The notes under the pieces are model-generated. The model was not told where the DNA came from. It did not search any database and saw only the letters and a program-made list of their open reading frames with translations. Of a stretch of DNA of 64,000 nt, positions 42,859-51,530 are shown one piece after another. The position numbers were made by a program, and so were the translations under genes. The DNA is from Silvimonas amylolytica (lineage in GTDB: Bacteria > Pseudomonadota > Gammaproteobacteria > Burkholderiales > Chitinibacteraceae), in NCBI RefSeq assembly GCF_014645555.1, contig NZ_BMLY01000005.1:124001-188000 (forward strand), read 5' to 3'. The first letter of the stretch is position 1. Every line of letters starts with the position of its first letter.

Positions 42859-44850
42859 ATGCCCAATGTGAACACCTCTTTCCGTCACTTTGCAGCCTTC
42901 GTCCGCCTGACCGCGCTGGTGCTGCTGGTTGCGCTTACTGCATTGCCGGCCCGTGCCGATACGGCGACCTGGCCGGCCGACAGTTTTGAAGTGCTGTGCT
43001 ACCACGAAGTCCGTGACGATGTCTGGGTGCTGCCCGATCCCTATGCCATCAGCACGCGACGCTTGGCGCAGCATTTCGAATGGCTGCGTGAGAACGGTTA
43101 CCACGTGATCAGCGTGGATGACATCCTGGATGCGCGCGCTGGCAAGAAACCGCTGCCGCCCAAAGCCGTCCTGCTGACGTTTGACGACGGATATCGCAGC
43201 TTTTACACCAACGTGTTCCCGTTGCTCAAAGCATTTGGCTATCACGCTGTCCAGGGCGTAGTCGGGCACTGGATCGATGCGACTGAAGGCGCTGAAATCA
43301 CGGCGGAATCACGCAATTACAGCCGCGACGACATCATGACCTGGGCGCAGATCAAAGAGTTGTCCGACTCGGGTCTGGTCGAAATTGCCTCGCACAGCTT
43401 TAACGAGCACCACGGCAGCCAGGCGAACCCGCAAGGCAACCAGTTGCCGGCGCTGATCACGCATGTGTACGACCCGACCACCGGGATGTACGAGAGCGAC
43501 GATGAATATCAGTCGCGCATCCGCGCCGATCTGCAACAGAACTCGGACGTGATCGCCAAACACATTGGCAAGGCACCGCGCGTGATGGTGTGGCCGTATG
43601 GCCGTTATAACCAGGCCACGATCAACGCCGCCAAAGCTGCTGGCATGCCGATTACCCTGACGCTGGATGACGGAACCAATAGCCCGGATGTGGGGCTGGA
43701 CCGCCTGCGCCGTGTGCTGATTACCCATAACGATGGGGAAAGCACCAAAGCGCTGGATGCCGCCATGCGTGCGTCGTCCGCGCGTCCGCTACGCGTCATG
43801 CATGTTGATCTGGATTACGTCTACGATCCGGACCCAAAACAGCAGGAAATCAACCTGGGCAAGCTGCTGGATCGGGTGAAGGCCAGTGGTGCCACCACCG
43901 TGTTCCTGCAAGCGTATGCCGATCCTTCAGGCGCGGGTGCCGCGACGGCGCTGTACTTCCCCAACCGTCACTTGCCCATGCGCGCTGACCTGTTCAGCCG
44001 CGCAGCCTGGCAACTGGAAACCCGTGCGGGGGTGAAGGTCTACGCCTGGATGCCGCTGATGGCTTATGTATTGCCAGAATCGGACCCGCTGGCCAGTCAT
44101 CTGGTGACCGCCAGTAATCCCAAAGGTGCCCACGCGTACCATCGGCTGAGCCCGTTCGATCCGGCTGTGCGCGCGCTGATTGGCGAAATTTACGAAGATC
44201 TGGCGACCCATGCGATCTTCCAGGGCGTGCTGTTCCATGACGATGCCACGCTCACGGATTACGAAGACGATAGCTCTGCCGCCCGCACGGTCTATCAAAG
44301 CTGGGGTTTGCCGGCATCGGTGGTAGACATCCGCAAAGATCCGGCCTTGATGAGCCGCTGGAGCACGCTCAAGACGGCGTACCTGACCGATTTCTCCATG
44401 CAACTGGCCGATCGTGTGCGCCAGTGGCAACCCAACCTGAAAACCGCCCGCAATATCTACGCGCCTGTGATCTTGCAGCCTGAATCGCAAGCCTGGTTTG
44501 CCCAATCGCTGCCGGATTTTCTGAATCACTATGACTACACGGCCATCATGGCGATGCCGTATATGGAAGGCGCCAAAGCGCCGCTGCCATGGCTGAAGAA
44601 CCTGGCGCAAACCGTGGGCCAGATTCCGGGCGCGCTGGACAAGAGCGTATTTGAACTGCAAGCCACTGACTGGAAAACCAGTACGCCCATCACTGGTCAT
44701 GAACTGGCAACGCAGATGGATGTGCTGATCGACGCCGGCGCCCGCAATTACGGTTACTACCCTGATGACTTTGTGCGTGACCAGCCAAGGCTCGATGAAT
44801 TGATCGAGCGCTTCTCGCTGCGCAGCTTCCCGTACCGGAGCGGCAAGTGA
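42859..44850 (+). CDS. pgaB: PNAG de-N-acetylase/hydrolase PgaB
   Basis: Periplasmic two-domain enzyme of 663 aa that partially deacetylates PNAG during export. The NodB domain has LLTFDDGYRSFYTNVFPLL (Asp pair about residue 106) and the metal motif ASHSFNEHHG (near 178-184). From about residue 315 (VMHVDLDYVYDPDPKQQEIN) the C-terminal glycoside-hydrolase-like domain follows, with LFHDDATLTDYED near the active site. The signal peptide ends LPARA with no Cys: the lipobox that anchors E. coli PgaB is absent, so this form should be soluble in the periplasm. It starts three bases after the pgaA stop codon. Confidence 0.92.
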   Translation: MPNVNTSFRHFAAFVRLTALVLLVALTALPARADTATWPADSFEVLCYHEVRDDVWVLPDPYAISTRRLAQHFEWLRENGYHVISVDDILDARAGKKPLPPKAVLLTFDDGYRSFYTNVFPLLKAFGYHAVQGVVGHWIDATEGAEITAESRNYSRDDIMTWAQIKELSDSGLVEIASHSFNEHHGSQANPQGNQLPALITHVYDPTTGMYESDDEYQSRIRADLQQNSDVIAKHIGKAPRVMVWPYGRYNQATINAAKAAGMPITLTLDDGTNSPDVGLDRLRRVLITHNDGESTKALDAAMRASSARPLRVMHVDLDYVYDPDPKQQEINLGKLLDRVKASGATTVFLQAYADPSGAGAATALYFPNRHLPMRADLFSRAAWQLETRAGVKVYAWMPLMAYVLPESDPLASHLVTASNPKGAHAYHRLSPFDPAVRALIGEIYEDLATHAIFQGVLFHDDATLTDYEDDSSAARTVYQSWGLPASVVDIRKDPALMSRWSTLKTAYLTDFSMQLADRVRQWQPNLKTARNIYAPVILQPESQAWFAQSLPDFLNHYDYTAIMAMPYMEGAKAPLPWLKNLAQTVGQIPGALDKSVFELQATDWKTSTPITGHELATQMDVLIDAGARNYGYYPDDFVRDQPRLDELIERFSLRSFPYRSGK

Positions 44851-46160
44851 ATACCTTGTCGTCAATCTCCACTTTGCTGCTGCAGTTCGCGTTCTTTTAT
44901 CCGCTGACCATGGCCTGGATGTGGATGATCGGGGCTGTGCATTACTACTGGCGCTTTGAACGGCGCACGGCCGGGATGCAGATCCCGCCGATTCTGGATC
45001 ACTACCCGGGTGTATCGCTGATTGTGCCCATGCACAACGAAGGCGAAAACGCGCGCGAGACCATCGCCCAGTTGATGTGCCAGCGCTACCCGTTGTTTGA
45101 AGTGATTGCCGTGAATGACGGCAGCAAGGACGACACCGGGGCCATTCTGGATGACCTGGCCGAGCAATATCCGCGACTGCGGGTGATCCACCTGGCCACC
45201 AACCAGGGCAAGGCTATGGGGCTGAACACAGCTGCCTTGATGGCCAAATACGAGTTCCTGATCTGCATTGATGGTGATGCGCTGCTGGATGAATACGCTG
45301 CTGCCTGGTTCATGCAGCATTTTGTGGCTGGCCCGCGGCTGGGTGCCATTACCGGCAACCCGCGTATCCGCAACCGCTCGACCTTGCTGGGCAAGCTTCA
45401 GGTGGGCGAGTTCTCGTCGATCATCGGCATGATCAAGCGGGCGCAGCGGACTTACGGCCGCATCTTCACCATCTCTGGCGTGGTGGGTGCATTTCGCCGC
45501 GCGGCGTTGCATGACGTGGGCTACTGGAGCCCGGAGATGCTGACCGAGGATATCGACATCAGCTGGAAACTGCAGATTGCGCACTGGGACATCCGTTACG
45601 AACCCAAAGCCTGCTGCTGGATTCTGATGCCTGAGACCCTCAAGGGCCTGTGGAAGCAACGTCTGCGCTGGGCCATGGGCGGTGTACAGGTACTGATCAA
45701 ATATCTGCCCTCTTTGCTGTTCTGGCGCAAACGCCGCATGTGGGCGATCTATGCCGAGTTCCTCTTGAGTGTGGCCTGGGCCTACATCATGGGCGGCGTC
45801 ACGCTGCTGTGGTTCCTTGGGCTCTTTATGCCGCTGCCGCAACCGCTGTATATCCAGACCATTTTGCCGGGCTGGAATGGCGTAGTGATTGGTGTGACTT
45901 GCCTGCTGCAAATCGCCGTCGCACTAAGGCTTGATTCCCAATACGACGAAGGCATGGGCAAATCCTACTACTGGATGGTGTGGTACCCGTTGGCGTACTG
46001 GCTGTTGAACATGCTGACCACCATCTGGGCCGTGCCCAAAACACTCATGCGCAAGCGTAACTCGCGGGCGGTATGGGTCAGCCCCGACCGGGGCATTCAG
46101 CAAACGGTGCAGACACCTACCCCGGCTGCGCATGAACATTATGTGAGTACCAAATCATGA
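44847..46160 (+). CDS. pgaC: PNAG synthase PgaC (GT2 glycosyltransferase)
   Basis: Inner-membrane processive glycosyltransferase, 437 aa, polymerising UDP-GlcNAc. Starts with GTG overlapping the pgaB stop. An N-terminal membrane segment (about residues 8-32) leads to the GT2 domain with VNDGSKDD (near 89), ICIDGDALLD (near 142), TEDIDISWKL (catalytic Asp, near 233) and KQRLRWAMGG (QxxRW, near 271). Further membrane segments follow at about 300-400. PgaC and PgaD together bind c-di-GMP in E. coli, which is needed for synthesis. Its C-terminus overlaps pgaD by four bases. Confidence 0.94.
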   Translation: MNTLSSISTLLLQFAFFYPLTMAWMWMIGAVHYYWRFERRTAGMQIPPILDHYPGVSLIVPMHNEGENARETIAQLMCQRYPLFEVIAVNDGSKDDTGAILDDLAEQYPRLRVIHLATNQGKAMGLNTAALMAKYEFLICIDGDALLDEYAAAWFMQHFVAGPRLGAITGNPRIRNRSTLLGKLQVGEFSSIIGMIKRAQRTYGRIFTISGVVGAFRRAALHDVGYWSPEMLTEDIDISWKLQIAHWDIRYEPKACCWILMPETLKGLWKQRLRWAMGGVQVLIKYLPSLLFWRKRRMWAIYAEFLLSVAWAYIMGGVTLLWFLGLFMPLPQPLYIQTILPGWNGVVIGVTCLLQIAVALRLDSQYDEGMGKSYYWMVWYPLAYWLLNMLTTIWAVPKTLMRKRNSRAVWVSPDRGIQQTVQTPTPAAHEHYVSTKS

Positions 46161-46681
46161 TGGATTTGCCCCCCGCATCGGCATCACACTTGATCATCGA
46201 ACGGCCCGACTGGCAGACCCGTCGCCAGCGTCTGACGTATGGGTCGTTTTCCGCGCTGTTCTGGGCATTTTGGGGTTACCTGTGGCTGCCATTGCTCACG
46301 GGTATTGGCTGGATCGGCGAGGGCTTTTTTGCCTGGCATCACATGATTCAGCTCAAGGGTTTTATTGCGTTTGAACATCTTGCGGCGTCTTATATCGGCA
46401 CGCTGACGGTGTTGGGCGGGATTTTTGTTGGCTGGGCCATGTACAACTACTTGCGGTTCCGTGGCTATGACCGGCGTAAACCGCGCCCTACTGTCACCAA
46501 TCTTGATCTGGCCCAGTTCTACAACGTGGAACAACCGGATGTAGAACGCTGGCATCAGAGCCGTCGTCTGGTGGTTTTCCATGCGGACAATGGTCAGATC
46601 ATCCGGGTGGATACAGAGCCGCCGCTGCAACCCCAGGCCACACCCAATCCTGCCCCCAGGCCGACACCTGTTCTGCACTGA
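46157..46681 (+). CDS. pgaD: PNAG synthase accessory protein PgaD
   Basis: Small inner-membrane partner of PgaC, 174 aa (E. coli 137). ATGA overlap with pgaC. Two membrane helices are visible at about residues 32-54 (SALFWAFWGYLWLPLLTGIGW) and 76-97 (SYIGTLTVLGGIFVGWAMYN), followed by a basic stretch (RFRGYDRRKPRP) at the membrane face. The C-terminal tail of about 60 residues, ending in a Pro-rich segment, is longer than in E. coli. c-di-GMP stabilises PgaD in E. coli. Last gene of the operon. Confidence 0.9.
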   Translation: MMDLPPASASHLIIERPDWQTRRQRLTYGSFSALFWAFWGYLWLPLLTGIGWIGEGFFAWHHMIQLKGFIAFEHLAASYIGTLTVLGGIFVGWAMYNYLRFRGYDRRKPRPTVTNLDLAQFYNVEQPDVERWHQSRRLVVFHADNGQIIRVDTEPPLQPQATPNPAPRPTPVLH

Positions 46682-46753
46682 GTGAACTGGCTGCAACACC
46701 GCTGACGTTCTGGTTGAGTCAGAGCGCAAAACCGTGGATAAACCATGGGTCTG

Positions 46754-46769
46754 GCCGTCAAGTGACGGC
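46754..46769. repeat. perfect seven-base inverted repeat after pgaD
   Basis: GCCGTCA-AG-TGACGGC, inside a longer imperfect repeat with CCATGGGTC on the left and GACCATGG on the right. There is no T-run, so it is not a clear terminator. It lies between pgaD and the thioredoxin-like gene. Confidence 0.45.
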
Positions 46770-46874
46770 ACCGTGACCATGGGGCAGCAAGCGTTATCCA
46801 CCCGCAACGCCTGTGACCCACCGTGTGGTGATGACCCGTCGCCGCAGAGATCGACGATTATCTACAGGTGTTGC

Positions 46875-48455
46875 ATGAACCGATTTTCCCCTGCGCTGGC
46901 ATTCGCTGGCGCCATGCTGGTCAGCGCCATGAGCCTGGCTACCGCCGATGCCTCCGCGCCCGCCGCAGCACATTTGCCACCCGGCATTGCCTGGGCGCAG
47001 GGCGATGTCGCTGCCGCCTTCGCCCGTGCCAAAGCCGAAAACAAACCACTGTTCCTGTACTGGGGTGCCGTATGGTGCCCACCCTGCAATCAGGTCAAAG
47101 CGACCATCTTTAATCAGGACGCCTTTATCAAGCGCACGGCGTTGTTCGTGCCGGTATTTCTGGATGGCGATACTGAAAACGCCCAGAAATGGGGTGAACA
47201 ATTCAAGGTGCGAGGTTACCCCACCATGATTCTGTTCAAGCCGGATGGCACTGAAATCACCCGCCTGCCCGGTGAGGTGGATGCCGCCCGGTACATGCAA
47301 GTGTTGTCGCTGGGTTTGAACGCGGCGCACCCCGTCAAACAGACCCTCTCTGCCGCCTTGCAGCCCGGTGCAAAACTGAGTCTGGATGAATGGCGCATGC
47401 TGGCCGATTACTCCTGGGATACCGACGGTGCCTTGCAAGTGCCGCGTGATGATCTGGCCGGCGCGCTGCAAACCTTGTCACAACATGCCGCTGCCAATCA
47501 TGCAACTGGCCCGGCGCTACGTCTGGAATTCAAGGCAATCGTGGCTGCGGCCACGGACAAACCGGTTGGCAAGGTCGAGAAAATCCGCGCGGTTGACGCG
47601 ATGCGTACGGTGCTGAGCGTCCCCGCAATCACACGCAGCAACTTTGATTTGATCGTGGCCTACCCGACAGAGGTCACGCGTTATCTCACTCAACCAGGCA
47701 CGCCGGCGCGGGCGCGTCTTGGCAAAGCGTGGGACAACGCGCTGATCATGTTGAGTGCAGATCAGAGTATTTCGACGACAGACCGCCTCACCGCGCTGGA
47801 TGGCCGTGTTGCGCTGGCGCGGCTGGATCAGCCCGCCAGCAAGCCGCTGCCGCCCGCCTTGCTGGAAACCCTGCGTAACCAGGTGGTTGCAGCCGACAAA
47901 GTCACCACCAACGGCTACGAGCGCCAATCTGTGATCAGCGCTGCGGGTGATGCGCTGACCCATGCCGGGTTGATTGATGAATCGGATATCTTGCTGCGCG
48001 CGGAACTCAAGCGCTCTCCTGCGCCGTATTACTTCATGTCTGGTCTGGCGTTCAACGCCCGTACACGCGGCGATAAAGCCGCTGCGCTAGGTTGGTACGA
48101 ACAAGCCTGGAATGCGTCTGAGGGCCCGGCCACCAGATTGCGCTGGGGCGTGAGTTACCTGGACGGCATGATGGAACTGGCTCCCCAGGATGAAGCCCGA
48201 CTCAGCCTGGTGACCGGCAAAGTGCTGGATGAACTCGCGCATACGTCCAGTGCTTTTTATGGGAGTAACCGCGCTGCGCTGCAGCGCTGGACGACCCATC
48301 TGGCAAAGTGGAATGCCAGCGCCGCACATGATGCGGCGTTCAAACCCATGATGACGCGCATGGTGACCATCTGCGACAAGCTGCCATCCGATGATCCCCA
48401 AAAAACCACTTGCCACGACCTGGTCAAGGCCGCATCGGCCAGCCCGGCTGTCTGA
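46875..48455 (+). CDS. secreted thioredoxin-like protein
   Basis: A 526-aa exported protein. Start at ATG 46875, preceded by AGGTG and leading straight into a signal peptide (MNRFSPALAFAGAMLVSAMSLATADA). Residues about 38-140 are a thioredoxin domain with active site WGAVWCPPCNQVK and a cis-Pro loop in VRGYPTMILFKPDG. The remaining 380 residues are helical and show TPR-like spacing (FNARTRGDKAAALGWYEQAWNASEG). It resembles periplasmic thiol reductases of the DsbD-C/thioredoxin_7 type. Partner and substrate are unknown. Confidence 0.8.
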   Translation: MNRFSPALAFAGAMLVSAMSLATADASAPAAAHLPPGIAWAQGDVAAAFARAKAENKPLFLYWGAVWCPPCNQVKATIFNQDAFIKRTALFVPVFLDGDTENAQKWGEQFKVRGYPTMILFKPDGTEITRLPGEVDAARYMQVLSLGLNAAHPVKQTLSAALQPGAKLSLDEWRMLADYSWDTDGALQVPRDDLAGALQTLSQHAAANHATGPALRLEFKAIVAAATDKPVGKVEKIRAVDAMRTVLSVPAITRSNFDLIVAYPTEVTRYLTQPGTPARARLGKAWDNALIMLSADQSISTTDRLTALDGRVALARLDQPASKPLPPALLETLRNQVVAADKVTTNGYERQSVISAAGDALTHAGLIDESDILLRAELKRSPAPYYFMSGLAFNARTRGDKAAALGWYEQAWNASEGPATRLRWGVSYLDGMMELAPQDEARLSLVTGKVLDELAHTSSAFYGSNRAALQRWTTHLAKWNASAAHDAAFKPMMTRMVTICDKLPSDDPQKTTCHDLVKAASASPAV

Positions 48456-48475
48456 TCCGGTGAGCGCGCAGGGTG

Positions 48476-49366
48476 TTAATGCGCCGTGCGCGCCATGCCG
48501 GCATAGAGCGTATCCACGTTGTAGCGGAACATCGCCTCGTAGCTGGCCGCGGGGCCGTTCGGTGGTGATAGCGCTTCAACATACAACTCGCCGCCTGGCG
48601 CTGCGCCGGTCGCGTCAGCAATTTGTCTCACCATGCGCGGATCGTTCGAGTTCTCAAAGAAATACGCCGCGACATGTTCCTTTTTGATCTGTTCAATCAG
48701 CCGGGCGACGTCGGCCGCGGCAGGTTCGGCATCGGTTGAAATCCCCACGGGCGAGAGAAAAGTCACGCCGTAAGCCGCGCCAAAGTAGCCAAACGCATCG
48801 TGGCTGGTCAGCACTTTGCGCGCTGCGCCGGGCAAGGTGGCAAACCTGGCTTTGGCGTAGTTATCCAGCGCTTGCAGCTTGTGGATATAAGCCTCGCCGT
48901 TGCGCTTGAAGTCTGCTGCGTCGGCCGGATCTGCGGCGCTCAGCGCCGTCACCACATTGCGCGTGTAAATCACCCCGTTGCTGATGTCATTCCAGGCGTG
49001 CGGGTCTGTCACCACTTTGCCGTCGTCGGTCATCTTGCGCGTGTGGATGCCGGTACTGGCAACCGTCACCTTGCCGCTGTAGCCGGATGTCTTGATCAGC
49101 CGCGTCATCCAGCCTTCAAGACCCAGCCCGCTGATCAAGACCGCGTCGGCATCCTTAAGCGCTTTGGCATCTTGTGGCGTGGGCTCGTACACATGCGGAT
49201 CGCCATTGGGGCCGACCAGACTGGTCACGATGACGTGCGTGCCGCCCACATTGCGCACGATGTCGGCCAATACCGTAAAGCTGGCGACGGCATGGATGTC
49301 TTTGGCCCACAGCGGCGGAGCAAACAAGGCCAGGGTGAGGGCGGTCAGTGGCAGAAGCGGGCGCAT
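48476..49366 (-). CDS. zinc/manganese ABC-transporter binding protein, ZnuA-like
   Basis: Cluster A-I metal receptor of 296 aa. Signal peptide 1-21 ending LWAKD. Metal-ligand regions: NGDPHVYEPTPQDAKAL (His), VVTDPHAWNDIS (His), SHDAFGYFGAAYG and ENSNDPRMV (Asp). The His-rich loop usual in ZnuA is absent, so the ligand may be Zn or Mn. The start is ATG 49366; in-frame codons upstream would run into the operator. No permease or ATPase is adjacent: the gene is an orphan, divergent from a COG0523 GTPase with two shared palindromes between, which points to zinc control by a Fur-family protein. Confidence 0.85.
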   Translation of the reverse strand: MRPLLPLTALTLALFAPPLWAKDIHAVASFTVLADIVRNVGGTHVIVTSLVGPNGDPHVYEPTPQDAKALKDADAVLISGLGLEGWMTRLIKTSGYSGKVTVASTGIHTRKMTDDGKVVTDPHAWNDISNGVIYTRNVVTALSAADPADAADFKRNGEAYIHKLQALDNYAKARFATLPGAARKVLTSHDAFGYFGAAYGVTFLSPVGISTDAEPAAADVARLIEQIKKEHVAAYFFENSNDPRMVRQIADATGAAPGGELYVEALSPPNGPAASYEAMFRYNVDTLYAGMARTAH

Positions 49367-49403
49367 TGATGAGTTCCATGGATAACGAAGGTTGATTTCA
49401 AAA

Positions 49404-49418
49404 TGCAACATTGTTGCA
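49404..49418. promoter_or_regulatory. Zur-like palindrome 1
   Basis: TGCAACA-T-TGTTGCA, a 7-1-7 palindrome as used by Fur-family regulators, 38 bp from the binding-protein start. The surrounding 20 bases (AATGCAACATTGTTGCAAAT) recur exactly 47 bp downstream. Confidence 0.65.
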
Positions 49419-49450
49419 AATTAGGGATATGGGTGGCAGCATATGCTCAA

Positions 49451-49465
49451 TGCAACATTGTTGCA
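49451..49465. promoter_or_regulatory. Zur-like palindrome 2
   Basis: Second identical TGCAACA-T-TGTTGCA site, 27 bp upstream of the GTPase ATG. It fits the zinc-dependent repression expected for a zinc-uptake receptor and a COG0523 protein, but which Fur-family member binds is inferred. Confidence 0.65.
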
Positions 49466-49491
49466 AATCATCCTTGCTCCTGGACCCAACC

Positions 49492-50721
49492 ATGTCATCC
49501 ACGCCTTATCGCCCGCTTGATACCCGTTTGCCCGTCACCGTGCTTTCCGGCTTTCTGGGGGCCGGCAAGACCACGCTGCTGAACCATGTACTCAATAACC
49601 GTGCGGGTTTGCGGGTCGCGGTCATCGTCAACGATATGTCTGAAGTGAATATCGATGCCCGCCAGATCCGTGAGGGCGGGGCAGCGTTGTCGCGCCAGGA
49701 CGAAAAACTGGTCGAGATGAGTAATGGCTGTATTTGTTGCACCCTGCGTGAAGACTTGCTGGTGGAGATCAATCGCCTGGCGCGTGAAGGGCGTTTTGAC
49801 TATCTGTTGATTGAATCAACCGGCATTGCTGAGCCCTTGCCAGTGGCTGAAACCTTTACCTTTCGGGATGAAGGCGGCCGAAGTCTGATGGATGTCGCAC
49901 GGCTCGACACCATGGTTACGGTGGTAGACGCGTTCAATTTCCTGGCTGATTACGCATCTGAAGACTTGCTGGCGGTGCGCGGCGAAACGCTGGGTGTCGA
50001 GGATGATCGTACCGTCGTTGATCTTTTGATCGAACAGATCGAGTTTTGTGACGTACTGGTGCTCAGCAAGACAGACCTGATAACACCTGCTGCCCAGGAA
50101 CAACTGCGCGGCATGCTGACTGCGTTGAACCCGCGTGCGCGGATTGTGGAAAGTGAAATGGGTCGCGTACCTCTCCCGGCCATTCTCAATACCGGGCTGT
50201 TCGATTTCACTGCCGCCGCCAATGCGCCAGGCTGGTTACAGGAACTGCGCGGTGAACGCATGCCAGAGACCGAACAGTTCGGCATCAGCAGCTTTGTCTA
50301 TCGCAACCCTCGTCCGTTTCACCCGCAGCGGTTCTGGCAGTGCATACATCTTGAATGGCCTGGCGTCATTCGTTCCAAAGGCTGGTTCTGGCTGGCCACC
50401 CGGCCGGACTTTGTCGGTAGCTGGTCGCAAGCGGGCGGCGCTTCCCGGCATGGCGCCGCAGGCCTGTGGTATGCCGCCACGCCGCGCGAGCACTGGCCAG
50501 AAGATGTACATGACCTGGCTCAGATCATGGAGAACTGGGATCCGGTGTATGGGGATCGCACGCAGGAACTGGTGTTGATTGGCATGGATATGGATCAACC
50601 TCGCCTGACCGGCATGCTCAATGCCTGCCTTGCCACAGATGCGGAATTGATCGCATTGCGGCGTCATCCGCAATCACTGGCTGACCCGTTCGCTTCATGG
50701 CAGGTGATGCCGGCATCATAA
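49492..50721 (+). CDS. COG0523 (CobW/ZigA-type) GTPase, putative zinc chaperone
   Basis: G3E-family P-loop GTPase of 409 aa from ATG 49492; in-frame codons upstream overlap the operator and are unlikely to be translated. Walker [16 protein letters not shown], metal-binding CxCC in [11 protein letters not shown], Walker B and switch region [11 protein letters not shown], and NKxD-like SKTD. The C-terminal CobW_C domain follows from about residue 255 ([19 protein letters not shown]). Zur-regulated members of this family (ZigA, YeiR) are thought to deliver zinc to client enzymes in starvation. Divergent from the ZnuA-like gene across two palindromes. Confidence 0.88.
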   Translation: MSSTPYRPLDTRLPVTVLSGFLGAGKTTLLNHVLNNRAGLRVAVIVNDMSEVNIDARQIREGGAALSRQDEKLVEMSNGCICCTLREDLLVEINRLAREGRFDYLLIESTGIAEPLPVAETFTFRDEGGRSLMDVARLDTMVTVVDAFNFLADYASEDLLAVRGETLGVEDDRTVVDLLIEQIEFCDVLVLSKTDLITPAAQEQLRGMLTALNPRARIVESEMGRVPLPAILNTGLFDFTAAANAPGWLQELRGERMPETEQFGISSFVYRNPRPFHPQRFWQCIHLEWPGVIRSKGWFWLATRPDFVGSWSQAGGASRHGAAGLWYAATPREHWPEDVHDLAQIMENWDPVYGDRTQELVLIGMDMDQPRLTGMLNACLATDAELIALRRHPQSLADPFASWQVMPAS

Positions 50722-50822
50722 GAAATGACTGGCGCCGAGCGGGCAGATACGGTGAAATGTCGCTCGATGCGACCATCTGGTCGCTACGTATTTCCACTCA
50801 CACGACGCCAACAGGATTCAAC

Positions 50823-51371
50823 ATGACACAAGCCATCAAGGACATCCCGCTGCAAAAAATCGACGGCTCGGCCGCCACATTGGGCGACTATGCCGGCAAG
50901 GTACTGTTGGTGGTGAATGTGGCCTCCAAGTGCGGCCTGACCCCGCAATACGAAGCACTGGAAAAACTGTACCGCGAGCAAACCGCAAACGGTCTGGAAG
51001 TGCTGGGTTTCCCCGCCAATAACTTCAAAGGGCAGGAACCGGGCACCGATGAAGAAATCCAGAGCTTTTGCTCGACCACGTACGACGTGACGTTCCCGCT
51101 GTTCTCCAAGATTTCTGTGGTCGGTGCCGATCAACACCCGCTGTACAACGCGCTGACCCATGCGCAACCGGATGCCACTGGCGAGGGCCCGTTCCGCGAG
51201 CGCCTCTCCAGCAAGGGTATTGAGATCGCCCCGCAACCGAATGTGCTGTGGAATTTTGAGAAATTCCTCGTGAATCGCAAGGGTGAAGTGGTTGGCCGTT
51301 TCTCGCCGGATGTCACGGCGGACGATCCGCGTCTGGCTAGCGCCATTGCCACAGAACTGGCCAAAGCTTGA
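50823..51371 (+). CDS. glutathione peroxidase (BtuE/GPx-like)
   Basis: Thiol peroxidase of 182 aa. The start is ATG 50823, where homology begins; the earlier frame is unrelated. Catalytic C37 (VASKCGLTPQY), Q71 in FPANNFKGQEPG and W143 in VLWNFEKFLV form the GPx triad/tetrad. Cys rather than selenocysteine occupies the active site. It probably reduces lipid and organic peroxides with glutathione or thioredoxin. A strong terminator follows 10 bases after the stop. It is co-directional with the GTPase gene, about 100 bp away. Confidence 0.92.
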   Translation: MTQAIKDIPLQKIDGSAATLGDYAGKVLLVVNVASKCGLTPQYEALEKLYREQTANGLEVLGFPANNFKGQEPGTDEEIQSFCSTTYDVTFPLFSKISVVGADQHPLYNALTHAQPDATGEGPFRERLSSKGIEIAPQPNVLWNFEKFLVNRKGEVVGRFSPDVTADDPRLASAIATELAKA

Positions 51372-51381
51372 TTGGCGGACT

Positions 51382-51409
51382 AAAAAAAGCACCTTCGGGT
51401 GCTTTTTTT
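51382..51409 (+). terminator. rho-independent terminator after glutathione peroxidase
   Basis: Seven A, GCACC stem, TTCG tetraloop, GGTGC, seven T. The A-run also allows function on the opposite strand. Confidence 0.93.
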
Positions 51410-51530
51410 GTTCAGTGGTGCCGCCGTTTGCATCGGGGGAATACCTGAGCCGGGCGTCCGGACATCAGGGCTATGATGTGCGCTGCCCGTCATTGCGGGC
51501 GCAATTGTTACAAAGGGCAGGGACAGGCGC

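Noticed and set aside
46712-46730. GG-N10-GC spacing suggestive of sigma-54 after pgaD
   Set aside because: Only the two dinucleotides match; the rest of the -24 and -12 blocks do not.
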